64,000 nt of DNA. It comes from Chloroflexota bacterium. GTDB lineage: Bacteria > Chloroflexota > Anaerolineae > UBA4142. The translations under genes and the position numbers were made by a program. Below, piece by piece: positions 8,551 through 16,217 of the stretch (its first letter is position 1; each line of letters opens with the position of its first letter). The DNA lies in assembly GCA_016219275.1 (NCBI GenBank), contig JACRBM010000054.1, positions 110,562 through 174,561 of the forward strand, given 5' to 3'. The notes under the pieces were generated by a model. That model worked only from the letters and a program-made list of their open reading frames with translations, made no database searches and was not told the origin of the DNA.

Positions 8551-9690
8551 ATGCGAAAAATTCCAATGCGTTGGCTTGTGCTCGGTGCTTTGCTGTTGCT
8601 CGCGCTCGCGTTGTTCTTCTCGATCAGCGAGGTGACACTCGCCGATAACGCGCACCCGGTACGTTTCGTGGGACTGATCAAGAGCTTGCCTGTGTCCGGT
8701 TTGATCGGTGATTGGACGATTGAAGGACGGTACCTGTCACAGCAAGTCATTTCCCAAACGGTCACCACGCATATCACAACGACAACCCGAATTGATCAAA
8801 CGATGGGCGCGGTCAAAGTGGGCGCGCTCGTCGAAGTGGAAGGAATCGCGCAGGCAGACGGTTCGATTAACGCGTTTCTGATTCGCGTCTTGCCCGACCT
8901 GAGCAACGGCATCCCGGTCAAGTTCTTTGGCATTGTGGACACGTTGCCGGCGTCCGGCTTGATCGGCGATTGGACGATCCGCATCGGCTTGAACGAGCCG
9001 ATTACGCCGACGCGTACCTCGAATGGACATCGCTTGGTTACGGTTCACGTTACATCGGCAACGAACATCATTCAAGAAGAAGGACAAGCCAAGGTTGGCG
9101 CGTTCGTCAAGGTTGAGGGCTGGGTGTTGCCCGATCGCACCGTGATCGCGCGCGAGATCGAAGTCAAGACACCGCCGCCACCGCCTGGTTTGCCCGTCGA
9201 ATTCTTCGGGCGCATCGAGCAATTACCGGCGTCCGGGTTGATCGGCGATTGGACGGTGAGCGGGCGCACGGTGCATGTTTCAGCGCAGACGAAGATCGAG
9301 CATCCCGAAAAAGCCAAGGTCGGCGCGTTCGTGCACGTCAAAGGGACCGCACTCACCGATGGCACGGTGAACGCCCGTGAGATCGAAGTTCGTTCGGATG
9401 TCCCGCCCACCATCACGCCGCCGGTGCGTTACATCCGGTTTTATGGGATCGTGCAAGAACTGCCGAATACGACTGGCTGGATCGGCGATTGGAAAGTGAA
9501 TGGTTTGACGATTCACGTCACCGCGCAAACCCAGGTTCAACAATCGAACGGCGCGCCGGCAGTCGGCAAGCCCGTCGAGGTCAAAGGCATTTTGCAAAAC
9601 GATGGCACGGTGAACGCGCTGCGCATCGAAACGAAACGCCCGATTACGACGACCAACACGTTTGGGTCTGCAAGCGCAGTCTCCAAGTAA
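8551..9690 (+). CDS. Exported protein of four DUF5666-like beta-barrel repeats
   Basis: The 379-residue protein has an N-terminal signal or anchor (residues about 8-30) followed by four repeats of roughly 80 residues. Each repeat opens with a V.FFGIVDTLPASGLIGDWTI-like strand and contains KVGA.VEVEG and DGSINA.LIRV-like strands, as in DUF5666 domains, which are OB-like small barrels. The repeats are linked by Pro-rich hinges, for example PPPPPG. Role unknown; extracytoplasmic. The start at 8551 is chosen for GGGAGG upstream and a following Lys/Arg-rich signal; the frame is open from 8383 but without a ribosome site. A strong terminator follows. Confidence 0.8.
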   Translation: MRKIPMRWLVLGALLLLALALFFSISEVTLADNAHPVRFVGLIKSLPVSGLIGDWTIEGRYLSQQVISQTVTTHITTTTRIDQTMGAVKVGALVEVEGIAQADGSINAFLIRVLPDLSNGIPVKFFGIVDTLPASGLIGDWTIRIGLNEPITPTRTSNGHRLVTVHVTSATNIIQEEGQAKVGAFVKVEGWVLPDRTVIAREIEVKTPPPPPGLPVEFFGRIEQLPASGLIGDWTVSGRTVHVSAQTKIEHPEKAKVGAFVHVKGTALTDGTVNAREIEVRSDVPPTITPPVRYIRFYGIVQELPNTTGWIGDWKVNGLTIHVTAQTQVQQSNGAPAVGKPVEVKGILQNDGTVNALRIETKRPITTTNTFGSASAVSK

Positions 9691-9718
9691 TCAGGCACTC
9701 TGGAACAAAATAAAGAAC

Positions 9719-9759
9719 GCGGACACTTGCCCCATGCAAGTGTCCGCGCTCGCGTTTTT
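9719..9759 (+). terminator. Intrinsic terminator after the DUF5666-like gene
   Basis: A perfect 12-bp stem (GCGGACACTTGC at 9719-9730 with 9736-9747) and 5-base loop are followed seven bases later by TTTTT (9755-9759). Confidence 0.7.
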
Positions 9760-9770
9760 CTAATTCGTAG

Positions 9771-9824
9771 GGCAAATTTCCAATTTGCCTAACGCGAATC
9801 TGGGTGGCAATTTGGAAAATTGCC
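9771..9824. repeat. Pair of GGCAA(n)TTGCC palindromes
   Basis: Two 19-bp palindromes, GGCAAATTTCCAATTTGCC (9771-9789) and GGCAATTTGGAAAATTGCC (9806-9824), lie in opposite orientation in the gap. The same family recurs at 11915-11980, 17131-17149, 17217-17237 and 17318-17336. Confidence 0.7.
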
Positions 9825-9881
9825 CCACAAGTTCACACTTCGTTTTTTAATTGGCGAACAACTCGACTTGGAGGATTCGGA

Positions 9882-10523
9882 ATGCTTCGTCGCAAACCTG
9901 TTTGGGCTGGGCTGTTAATCGCACTCGGCATCGGCATCGCGCTGCTCGTTCTTCCCGCGCCCGCACGCGCGCAAAACCCCACGCCCTCGCGCATCTTTAT
10001 GCCAATGATTGTCGCGGGATGCTCGCGCGAAATGATGAGCGACTGGAGTTTCGAAGCCGGTCTGCCAAATACGTCTTGGGTAACCACTAGTACAGCGGCG
10101 AGCAACATCCTCGACAGCTCCTCGATTCCATCGCCTAATCCAACTCACTACGGCGCATGGAAGGTATGGTTGGGTGGAAGTGATTCGCTCACCGAAAGCG
10201 TATGGCAAACTGCCACCGTTCCCGCGTGGACGACGACAATGCGAATGAGTTTCTGGTTCGTGGTCAACACCCAGGAAACGAATCCGCTCACGAACGACCA
10301 TGTCAGCATACAAATTCGCAACAGCGCCGGTGTTCCACTCGAAACACTTTACGATTTATGGGACGGCGACTGGGGAACGAGTTGGGCGCAACGCGTCATT
10401 ACGCCGACCGGCAACTATGCTGGGCAAACGATTCAACTAGCGTTCTTTGCGAAAACCGATAGTTCCAACCCTACAAACTTTTTCATTGACGATGTGTCTA
10501 TGCAGATTGGATGCGGACAGTAG
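9882..10523 (+). CDS. Secreted beta-sandwich (carbohydrate-binding-like) protein
   Basis: The 213-residue protein has a clear signal peptide ending LPAPARAQN (about residues 20-30), then a Pro-rich join and a single domain. The domain has the look of a jelly-roll module: MMSDWSFEAG near the start, MRMSFWFVVNTQ, and a terminal NPTNFFIDDVSMQIG strand, which is common in exported CBM-like proteins. No catalytic residues are evident. GGAGG lies seven bases before the ATG at 9882; the longer frame from 9804 overlaps a palindrome and lacks a site. The stop codon TAG is itself the first part of the repeat element at 10520, so the element may have set the C-terminus. Confidence 0.7.
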   Translation: MLRRKPVWAGLLIALGIGIALLVLPAPARAQNPTPSRIFMPMIVAGCSREMMSDWSFEAGLPNTSWVTTSTAASNILDSSSIPSPNPTHYGAWKVWLGGSDSLTESVWQTATVPAWTTTMRMSFWFVVNTQETNPLTNDHVSIQIRNSAGVPLETLYDLWDGDWGTSWAQRVITPTGNYAGQTIQLAFFAKTDSSNPTNFFIDDVSMQIGCGQ

Positions 10524-10622
10524 GGGCGAAGCATTCACCAAACGGAGATTCAGCTGTCAGTCACATCGCATTCGATGCACGATTATCAAAGCATCAACAT
10601 CCGGCGAATGCTTCGCCCCTAC
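10520..10622. mobile_element. MITE-like element with 17-bp perfect terminal inverted repeats
   Basis: The element runs 103 bp from GTAGGGGCGAAGCATTC (10520-10536) to its exact complement (10606-10622), with no coding content inside. It fills the gap between the secreted-protein gene and moeA. A copy of the same family (TIR GTAGGGGCGAGGCATTTGT) lies inside the epimerase gene at 13870-13975. Confidence 0.65.
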
Positions 10623-10628
10623 CACGTC

Positions 10629-11888
10629 CTACTGCACCTCACCCCAATCGAGCATTTGAATCTCGACTGTCTCGCCGGCGCGCACCCGCGCGACATTTTC
10701 CGGAATCACCAACAATCCGTTCGCTTTCGACACCGACGTGAGCACACCCGATCCTTGCTCGCCGGTCGTTCGCGCGATGAAACCCTCGCCACGTTTTTCG
10801 ACCTGCACGCGAATGTGATTGCGGCGGTCGGACGCATTCTCCACATCTTCTTGCAAAATCGCGCGCACTGTTGGTCGCGCGAATTTTGTTTTGCCGAGCA
10901 TCGTCAGAATCGCGGGACGCGCAAACGTTTCGAACGAAATGAGCGCGCTGACCGGATTGCCGGGCAATCCCAGCAAAGGCACACTCTTCTTGCCGCGCAG
11001 AACACCGAATGCGAGCGGTTTGCCGGGTTTCATCTTGACTTGCCAAAAGTGCATCTCGCCTTCCGCGTTCAACACATCCTTCACGATGTCGTAATCGCCG
11101 ACCGACACGCCCGCGCTCGTGAGAAACAAATCCGCGTCCGCATCCAACCCCGCGCGAATTTTCGCGGTGAGGTCGGCGATGTTATCGCGCGCGATGCCGA
11201 GTTGAATCGGAATGCCGCCCGCGCGCAAAACCGCCGCCGCGTTCGAGTACTCGTTCGAGTTGCGAATTTTGCCGGGCGCGACCGGCTCGTTGATCGCGAC
11301 GAGTTCATCGCCGGTCGCAAGAATCGCGACGCGCGGACGCCGATGCACCGCGACCTGACTTTTGCCGATGGACGCAAGCACGCCGATTTCCGCCGGGCGC
11401 ACAATCGCGCCGCGCGGCATAACGACCTCACCCGCGCGAATATCTTCACCGGCTTGGCGCACATTGTCGCCGCGCTCCGCGCGCTTGAGAATCTCGACGG
11501 TCGCGCGTCCCTTGGTTGCCGCGCGACCTTGCACGCCTTCGGACGTGTCCTCGAATCGCACGACGGTATCCGCGCCGGGCGGCAACGGCGCGCCGGTCAT
11601 GATCCGCATCGCCGTCCCAGGTTCGACCGCGCGCTCGGCGAGGTACCCCGCCGCGACATCGCCGATCACGCGCAAGACTGCCGGTTGCTCGCGCGACGCG
11701 CGCGCGATATCCTCGGCGCGCATGGCGTAGCCATCCATCGCCGAATTGTTGAACGGCGGCACATTCATTTCCGCGATCACATCTTCTGCCAATACGCGAT
11801 CGAGCGCGTCGAGCAAGGCAACGCGTTCCGGTTCGAGCGGCTGAAAATGTTTGAGAATGTATGCGAGCGCTTCTTCAACTGAAATCAT
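10629..11888 (-). CDS. moeA: Molybdopterin molybdotransferase MoeA
   Basis: The 419-residue enzyme inserts the metal (Mo, or W in tungsten users) into adenylylated molybdopterin, the last common step of cofactor synthesis. The MoeA order is intact: N-terminal ISVEEALAYIL, PPFNNSAMDGYAMRAEDI, the GDVAAGYL and MTGAPLPPGADTVVRFED segments of domain III, the MoCF domain with LATGDELV and SAGVSVGDYDIVKD, GLPGNPVSALI, and a C-terminal beta barrel. The start at 11888 has GGAAGGGG upstream; the frame is open to 11948 through repeat DNA. The AOR enzyme encoded nearby needs this type of cofactor. No other cofactor genes are in the window. Confidence 0.93.
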   Translation of the reverse strand: MISVEEALAYILKHFQPLEPERVALLDALDRVLAEDVIAEMNVPPFNNSAMDGYAMRAEDIARASREQPAVLRVIGDVAAGYLAERAVEPGTAMRIMTGAPLPPGADTVVRFEDTSEGVQGRAATKGRATVEILKRAERGDNVRQAGEDIRAGEVVMPRGAIVRPAEIGVLASIGKSQVAVHRRPRVAILATGDELVAINEPVAPGKIRNSNEYSNAAAVLRAGGIPIQLGIARDNIADLTAKIRAGLDADADLFLTSAGVSVGDYDIVKDVLNAEGEMHFWQVKMKPGKPLAFGVLRGKKSVPLLGLPGNPVSALISFETFARPAILTMLGKTKFARPTVRAILQEDVENASDRRNHIRVQVEKRGEGFIARTTGEQGSGVLTSVSKANGLLVIPENVARVRAGETVEIQMLDWGEVQ

Positions 11889-11914
11889 ATTCCCCTTCCG
11901 TTCTGAAATTGTGA

Positions 11915-11980
11915 GGCAAGTTGGAAACTTGCCCCACTTGGTTAGCACATCAAATCAATGAGGCAAGTTAGAAACTTGCC
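11915..11980. repeat. Two tandem GGCAAGTT(n)AACTTGCC palindromes
   Basis: Nearly identical 19-bp palindromes occur at 11915-11933 and 11962-11980 between moeA and the phosphoesterase gene. They may act as a weak terminator hairpin for the upstream leftward operon. Confidence 0.65.
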
Positions 11981-11990
11981 CTACATTGTT

Positions 11991-13004
11991 TTACTCCACT
12001 TTGAATTCAAATTGGTCATCCACGCGAAACGTCCGATCTGGCAGCATCTGCTTGTACTCGAAAGCGACCGAATTGCCGCGCATTGTGAATACTCCAAAGC
12101 CATAGTGCATCGAATCCGTTGCCTGAACTTGCATTTGATACTCTGGCTTGAACGCGGTCAAGGGAGCGCCGCCGCCACCGACGACGAGTTGCGTCACCGC
12201 ACGCCCAGCTTTATCGGCGATGACCGAGCGATTGTAGAGATGCACGTGCCCGGTCAGATACATCGCGCCCGCGCGTCCCAGACTGCTCCAAAATGCGTCG
12301 CGCTCTTTCGGACGCGCCGACAAATTATCCGATGAGCCCCAAAATGCCGGCGCGTGACCGTAGACAAAAATCAATTTCTTGTCGTTGCGCTCAAGTTGTT
12401 CGTCGAGCCATTTCTGATTGACGAGATTGTCTTGCGCGCCGTACTCATCGAGTCCAACGAAAAATGCGTTCTGATACGTAAAACTGTACGTCAAGCGCGT
12501 TTCGTCTGGCGGACCATTCGTCGGAATCGGCAAATCCGCGATGGCGTTCAAGTATGCTTGGCGCACCGCGGTGGACGAAGGGTTGCTATCGTCGTCGTGA
12601 TTGCCACGCACCGGATAAATCGGAATGTGCGCGTCGTACACTGGTTGCATCGCGCGTTTCCAATTCGCGTACTGCTGCTCGTACGTTAGATGCGAACAAT
12701 AGTACGTGCCGTTCACCAAATCGCCAACAAAAATAATCAGGTCCGGTTTTTCCAACGCGACGCCGCGCGCGAGCGCATTTACCGCTTCGCCCACACACGT
12801 TGCGTTCGACGGTCCCGTGCGATCACCGCGCGTATCGCCGAACACGACAAACTTCCACGCGTTGGCTTGCGCCGCGCTTGTTGGCGGCGCAATAGTAGGC
12901 GGAGGCAGCGTGGCTGTCGGCGCGGATGTTGGAGCGCTGCATGCGACTAACATCAACAGCGTCAAATAACAACCCAGGATTAGGAAAATTTTATTGTTTT
13001 TCAT
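11991..13004 (-). CDS. Calcineurin-like metallophosphoesterase lipoprotein
   Basis: The 337-residue protein has a signal with lipobox LVAC (Cys at about 22), a short Thr/Pro stalk, and a metallophosphatase domain. Metal-binding motifs are in order: VVFGDTRGD, IIFVGDLVNG, YPVRGNHDDD, VYGHAPAF and YLTGHVHLY, matching the five blocks of the family. It would hydrolyse phosphoesters outside the cell; the substrate is unknown. Its ATG overlaps the stop of the upstream epimerase by four bases (ATGA), so it is the last gene of the 16068-11991 operon. Confidence 0.88.
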   Translation of the reverse strand: MKNNKIFLILGCYLTLLMLVACSAPTSAPTATLPPPTIAPPTSAAQANAWKFVVFGDTRGDRTGPSNATCVGEAVNALARGVALEKPDLIIFVGDLVNGTYYCSHLTYEQQYANWKRAMQPVYDAHIPIYPVRGNHDDDSNPSSTAVRQAYLNAIADLPIPTNGPPDETRLTYSFTYQNAFFVGLDEYGAQDNLVNQKWLDEQLERNDKKLIFVYGHAPAFWGSSDNLSARPKERDAFWSSLGRAGAMYLTGHVHLYNRSVIADKAGRAVTQLVVGGGGAPLTAFKPEYQMQVQATDSMHYGFGVFTMRGNSVAFEYKQMLPDRTFRVDDQFEFKVE

Positions 13005-14092
13005 TTCATCGCTTTCCCGCGTGAATCAAGATAACCATTTGCCGCGAGCCATTCCGCCGTGCGGCGCATTCCCTCCACGAACGAAACGCGCGGCGTGTAT
13101 CCCAGTATCCGCGTAGCGTGCGAAATGTCGAACACGACGCGATGCGAATAAAACCGCACGCTCGATAACGCGATGCGCGGCGGATAACCGCGTACGCGCG
13201 CGAGCAACTCGAATGCCGTCGCGATGGCGAGCGCGGGCAGGCGCGGCACACGCTTGAGTTTTTTTCCACCCAGCATGTACGCGTACGCGCCGTAAAACTC
13301 GCGCCAGGTCACGCCGCGTCCCTCCGCGCCAATGAACGCGTGCCTAATCGCCGCGTCATTTTTCAGCGCGAGCAAAATCAAGTCAACGAGATTGTCAATG
13401 TACACCGCGTTGCACATTCCATTGCCATCGCCGACCAACACACGCGCGCCGCGCCGCACACGCGCGAGCGGCGTCAACGTCCACGCGCCGGAACGCGGAC
13501 CGTACGTGCACGCGGGACGAATCACGACGAGCGGTACGCCATTCGCATTTGCAAATGCGCGCGCGGCGTGTTCGCCCTCCGCCTTGCTCACCGAGTAGAA
13601 ATCGCCGCGATACGCGAGCGGCGAATCGGCGTTCGCGTCGCGCGGCGGCGGAATGCCGTGCGCGTTGATCGTGCTGAGATGAATAAAGCGCGCGACGTTC
13701 GCCGCACGCGCGGCGCGCAAGAGATTCAACGTACCGCCCACATTCACGCGCCGATATTCGTCCAGGTGCGCGCGTCCGCTCTGCATCGCCGCGCAATGCA
13801 ACACCGCATCGCATCCTTCCATCGCGCGACGCACCGCGTCTTCATCGGTCACATCGCCGGTCACGAATTGTAGGGGCGAGGCATTTGTAGAATCGCGTTC
13901 CGGCGAATACCCGGTCTGTGAATAATAATCGCGAATCCTGGACTGGACTGGACTCGACAAATGGCTCGCCCCTACATCACGCACCAACCCGCGTACCCGC
14001 GCGCCTTCTTCCGCGATCAATCGTTCGGCGAGTCGTCCGCCGATAAATCCGTTCGCGCCGGTGATGAGAATTTTCGCGTCCTGTAAATTCAT
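13001..14092 (-). CDS. NAD-dependent epimerase/dehydratase (extended SDR) with an in-frame repeat insert
   Basis: The 363-residue protein starts with the Rossmann signature ILITGANGFIGGRL. DAVLHCAA, the HLSTINAHG strand and the YSVSKAEGE active site (Tyr and Lys of YxxxK) follow, then VVIRPACTYGPRS. It is of the sugar-nucleotide or 3-beta-HSD type; the substrate is unknown. Between LVRD and FVTGDV it carries about 35 extra residues (DVGASHLSSPVQ... to ...DSTNASPLQ) encoded by a MITE-like element at 13870-13975. Family members normally have only about 10 residues there. Its ATG overlaps the stop of the channel gene (ATGA), and its stop overlaps the next ATG, so it is translationally coupled on both sides. 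Confidence 0.88.
   Translation of the reverse strand: MNLQDAKILITGANGFIGGRLAERLIAEEGARVRGLVRDVGASHLSSPVQSRIRDYYSQTGYSPERDSTNASPLQFVTGDVTDEDAVRRAMEGCDAVLHCAAMQSGRAHLDEYRRVNVGGTLNLLRAARAANVARFIHLSTINAHGIPPPRDANADSPLAYRGDFYSVSKAEGEHAARAFANANGVPLVVIRPACTYGPRSGAWTLTPLARVRRGARVLVGDGNGMCNAVYIDNLVDLILLALKNDAAIRHAFIGAEGRGVTWREFYGAYAYMLGGKKLKRVPRLPALAIATAFELLARVRGYPPRIALSSVRFYSHRVVFDISHATRILGYTPRVSFVEGMRRTAEWLAANGYLDSRGKAMK
13870..13975. mobile_element. MITE-like element inserted in frame in the epimerase gene
   Basis: Terminal inverted repeats of 19 bp (13870-13888 and 13957-13975, one mismatch) are of the same family as the element at 10520-10622 and the size is nearly the same (106 vs 103 bp). It lies entirely inside the epimerase reading frame, which stays open. 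Confidence 0.65.
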
Positions 14093-15195
14093 TTTGCAGT
14101 CGCCGCTTTGCGTTGTTGTTTTTCGATGAGACCCATGCGCGCACGACCCTGGGATCGGTCGGACGACCAGGGCGCGGGCGGCGCCATCGTCAGATCGCAC
14201 AACGCGAGGAGTGCAGTATCGTAGTTCACGCGCCACCCGGCGAAATCGCGCCACGCTTGCTCGCGGTCCGTTTTGAGCGCGACGCCTTGCCGCGCGAGTC
14301 GTTCGCACGCCGCGTCGAATTCCGCGCGCGTGATGCTGATCGGATCGGTCGGCTTGGGGCTGGGATCGTACGCAAAATTGTAAAAGTCCGCGATGCGGCG
14401 CAATGCGAGAAAACCGGCGCGAATGCACAAGTCCGCCTGCGGATCGCGCGGCACATCGAGCGTGGACGCGGTGAACGATGCCGCGTCGAGCACCGCGCCC
14501 GCCGCCGTGACCCAGGAACGATTCGGCACGGGCGAGCGAAACATGTTGAGCGCGGGCAACGACGTGTGGCTCTCTTCAACTTCGGCGAACCACACTTCCC
14601 AGGTTCGCCACATTTCGGCGAGACGATGCAACCCGTGAATGCGCTGATAGCGCTCGATCATTTCAATCGCGGAAGGCGGCACGCCCGCGCGCACTTCGAG
14701 CAACGTTACCGCGGCTTCACGTTTGGAAAACGCGGCGTACATCGTCGGCAAGTACGCGATCAACACCGAGAGCAAGATCAAGCCGGTCATGGCTTCGAGG
14801 TATGCGAGAATCGTTTGCGCGAGTCCTTGCGGCGGCACGTAACCCAGCGTCAGCAAGGACGAACCACTTTCGACGAACGCGTCGTACAGCGTCGGCACGC
14901 CGACCGCCCAATACATCAGCGTAAAACCAAGCGCGACGATAGACAACCATACGGGCAAAAGTGTGATCAAACTGACCGGCGCATAGTACGCCATCAAGCG
15001 ATCTTTCGCTTCGTACGTTTCGCGTCGCCAGAGCAACACGCGAAACAACACGCGCGTCGTGAGAAAGACCAGACGTGTGAGCAGGGTTTGCTCGGCGCGC
15101 GGCACGACGAACGTGCGAATCGCGGAAAGCAGTGTAGCGATCACGATGCCCGCGCCCATAACAAATCCGGCAACCGCAAGAATCGAATCAACCAT
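14089..15195 (-). CDS. Integral membrane protein, possible two-helix ion channel
   Basis: The 368-residue protein has about four membrane segments in its first half: ILAVAGFVMGAGIVIATLL, PVSLITLLPVWLSIVALGFT, a segment around the word SSLLTLGYVP, and AMTGLILLSVLIAYLPTMYA. The word TLGY between two helices resembles the pore loop of K+ channels but lacks the full TVGYG filter. The C-terminal 200 residues are soluble and helical. The start at 15195 overlaps the ASCH stop by eight bases; the frame is open upstream to 15321 only as an overlap. Ion channel is a guess from topology, and the transported ion is unknown. Confidence 0.65.
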   Translation of the reverse strand: MVDSILAVAGFVMGAGIVIATLLSAIRTFVVPRAEQTLLTRLVFLTTRVLFRVLLWRRETYEAKDRLMAYYAPVSLITLLPVWLSIVALGFTLMYWAVGVPTLYDAFVESGSSLLTLGYVPPQGLAQTILAYLEAMTGLILLSVLIAYLPTMYAAFSKREAAVTLLEVRAGVPPSAIEMIERYQRIHGLHRLAEMWRTWEVWFAEVEESHTSLPALNMFRSPVPNRSWVTAAGAVLDAASFTASTLDVPRDPQADLCIRAGFLALRRIADFYNFAYDPSPKPTDPISITRAEFDAACERLARQGVALKTDREQAWRDFAGWRVNYDTALLALCDLTMAPPAPWSSDRSQGRARMGLIEKQQRKAATAK

Positions 15196-15520
15196 GTGGC
15201 GCCGTGTCCGGTATGATTTCGAGCGCGACAACGCCCAACGATTCTTTTTCGCGCGGGTAGAGTGCGCGCAGAGTCGCACCGAGTTCTTCGTGCGAAAAAC
15301 CAGGCGCAATCGCATCCACATCTTCGCGCGCGCGCAATTCGTCGAAACTCGCGTAACGCGCGATGCGCGTAATGACGAATGTGTGCTGACCGTTCAAGCG
15401 CAATTGATCGCCCACCTGCAAGCGCGCGATGTTGCTGTACGCCACACGCACTTTTATCGTCTTACAACCCGCGAGAATCATCTGCAAGTATGCGTCTTTG
15501 AGCCAGAGTGTTTTCGTCAC
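15188..15520 (-). CDS. ASCH-domain RNA-binding-like protein
   Basis: The 110-residue product has the ASCH pattern: KTLWLKDAYLQMILAGCKTI, then VRVAYSNI, LQVGDQLRLNGQHTFVI and a closing helix with FSHEELGATLRALYP and a VVALEI strand. ASCH folds are PUA-like and are proposed to bind RNA or modified bases. A GTG at 15520 overlaps the nudix stop (GTGA) and is preferred over the ATG at 15547, which would overlap by 31 bases. It sits in an operon with a nudix hydrolase, suggesting a joint role in nucleotide or RNA metabolism (inference). Confidence 0.78.
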   Translation of the reverse strand: MTKTLWLKDAYLQMILAGCKTIKVRVAYSNIARLQVGDQLRLNGQHTFVITRIARYASFDELRAREDVDAIAPGFSHEELGATLRALYPREKESLGVVALEIIPDTAPHG

Positions 15521-16068
15521 AGTTCCCCGCACGCAATTGCCCAGCACAAGCCGGTAAGCGACAAGCCATCGAGAATGGCGTTGCGCGCGATGAGTTCGCG
15601 CACCTCCTGCGGCGTAAACCAGCGCAAGCCCATCACTTCGTTCGTGTCCTGGATTTCGTCCACACGCGTCACGCCACGCGCGACAAAAACGTGGAACATC
15701 TGGTTACTCGATCCATTCGACGGATGATACTGACCGAGCGATTTGAACGACGCGGCGCGATGCCCAGTCTCTTCCATCAACTCACGCGCAGCGGCTTGTT
15801 CAACCACTTCGCCATCATCAACTTTTCCGGCGGGGCATTCCCAGCCACGTGTGTTCGTTTGAAAACGATAGTGGTCAATCAAAAGAATCCTGCCATCGTC
15901 GCCAATCGGAATAACGGACGCGGCTTGATGCTTGTAATCTACAAGATGAATATCGCGCCACACCGATCCGTCCGGCATCTCGATATCCACCTGTTGCATT
16001 CCGATCCAATCCGAATCGTACACGGTTCGTCGCGCGAGCACGCGCCAGGGTGTCGTTGTGTCAGTCAC
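15517..16068 (-). CDS. Nudix hydrolase, ADP-ribose pyrophosphatase-like
   Basis: The 183-residue protein carries a full nudix box, from GKVDDGEVVEQAAAREL to MEETGH (about residues 90-112), with the RE and EE metal-binding residues present. The preceding WRDIHLVDYKHQAASVIPIG and the following PSNGSSNQMFHVFVARG fit the ADP-ribose/NDP-sugar pyrophosphatase branch. A GTG at 16068 with GAGG five bases upstream is chosen; the open frame to 16167 only translates ladder repeats (IADSRWQFAICHS). It is first in the operon driven from 16189-16217. Confidence 0.87.
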   Translation of the reverse strand: MTDTTTPWRVLARRTVYDSDWIGMQQVDIEMPDGSVWRDIHLVDYKHQAASVIPIGDDGRILLIDHYRFQTNTRGWECPAGKVDDGEVVEQAAARELMEETGHRAASFKSLGQYHPSNGSSNQMFHVFVARGVTRVDEIQDTNEVMGLRWFTPQEVRELIARNAILDGLSLTGLCWAIACGEL

Positions 16069-16084
16069 ACAAACCTCGCTGAAT

Positions 16085-16181
16085 TGCGGATGGCAGATAG
16101 CAAATAGCGAATGGCAAATTGCAAATTGCCATCTGCTATCTGCTATCTGCCATCCGCCATCCGCCATTCGCCATTTGCCAT
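16085..16181. repeat. Ladder-like repeat block (GCAAATTGC / CATCTGCTATCTGC words)
   Basis: Tandem 7-8 bp words (GGCAGATAGC, AAATAGCG, AATGGC, AAATTGC) run one way and then return as complements (CTGCTATCTGC, CATCCGC, CATTCGC), giving a degenerate palindrome of about 95 bp in the nudix leader. Confidence 0.65.
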
Positions 16182-16188
16182 CACCGCC

Positions 16189-16217
16189 AGTGTACGGAGA
16201 AAACCACGCGCGGTCAA
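16189..16217 (-). promoter_or_regulatory. Promoter of the nudix-ASCH-channel-epimerase-phosphoesterase operon
   Basis: TTGACC (16212-16217) and TACACT (16189-16194) on the reverse strand are 17 bases apart, overlapping the pxpC stop. The transcript would begin with the ladder repeat. Confidence 0.55.

Noticed and set aside
10575..11882. Long rightward frame opposite moeA
   Set aside because: Antisense shadow; moeA on the other strand has every family motif.
14092..14428. N-terminal extension of the epimerase frame
   Set aside because: It is open by chance over the channel gene; the Rossmann motif begins at the ATG at 14092.
13340..15216. Rightward frames opposite the epimerase and channel genes
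   Set aside because: Arg-rich shadow products without motifs; genes on the other strand overlap start-to-stop as an operon.
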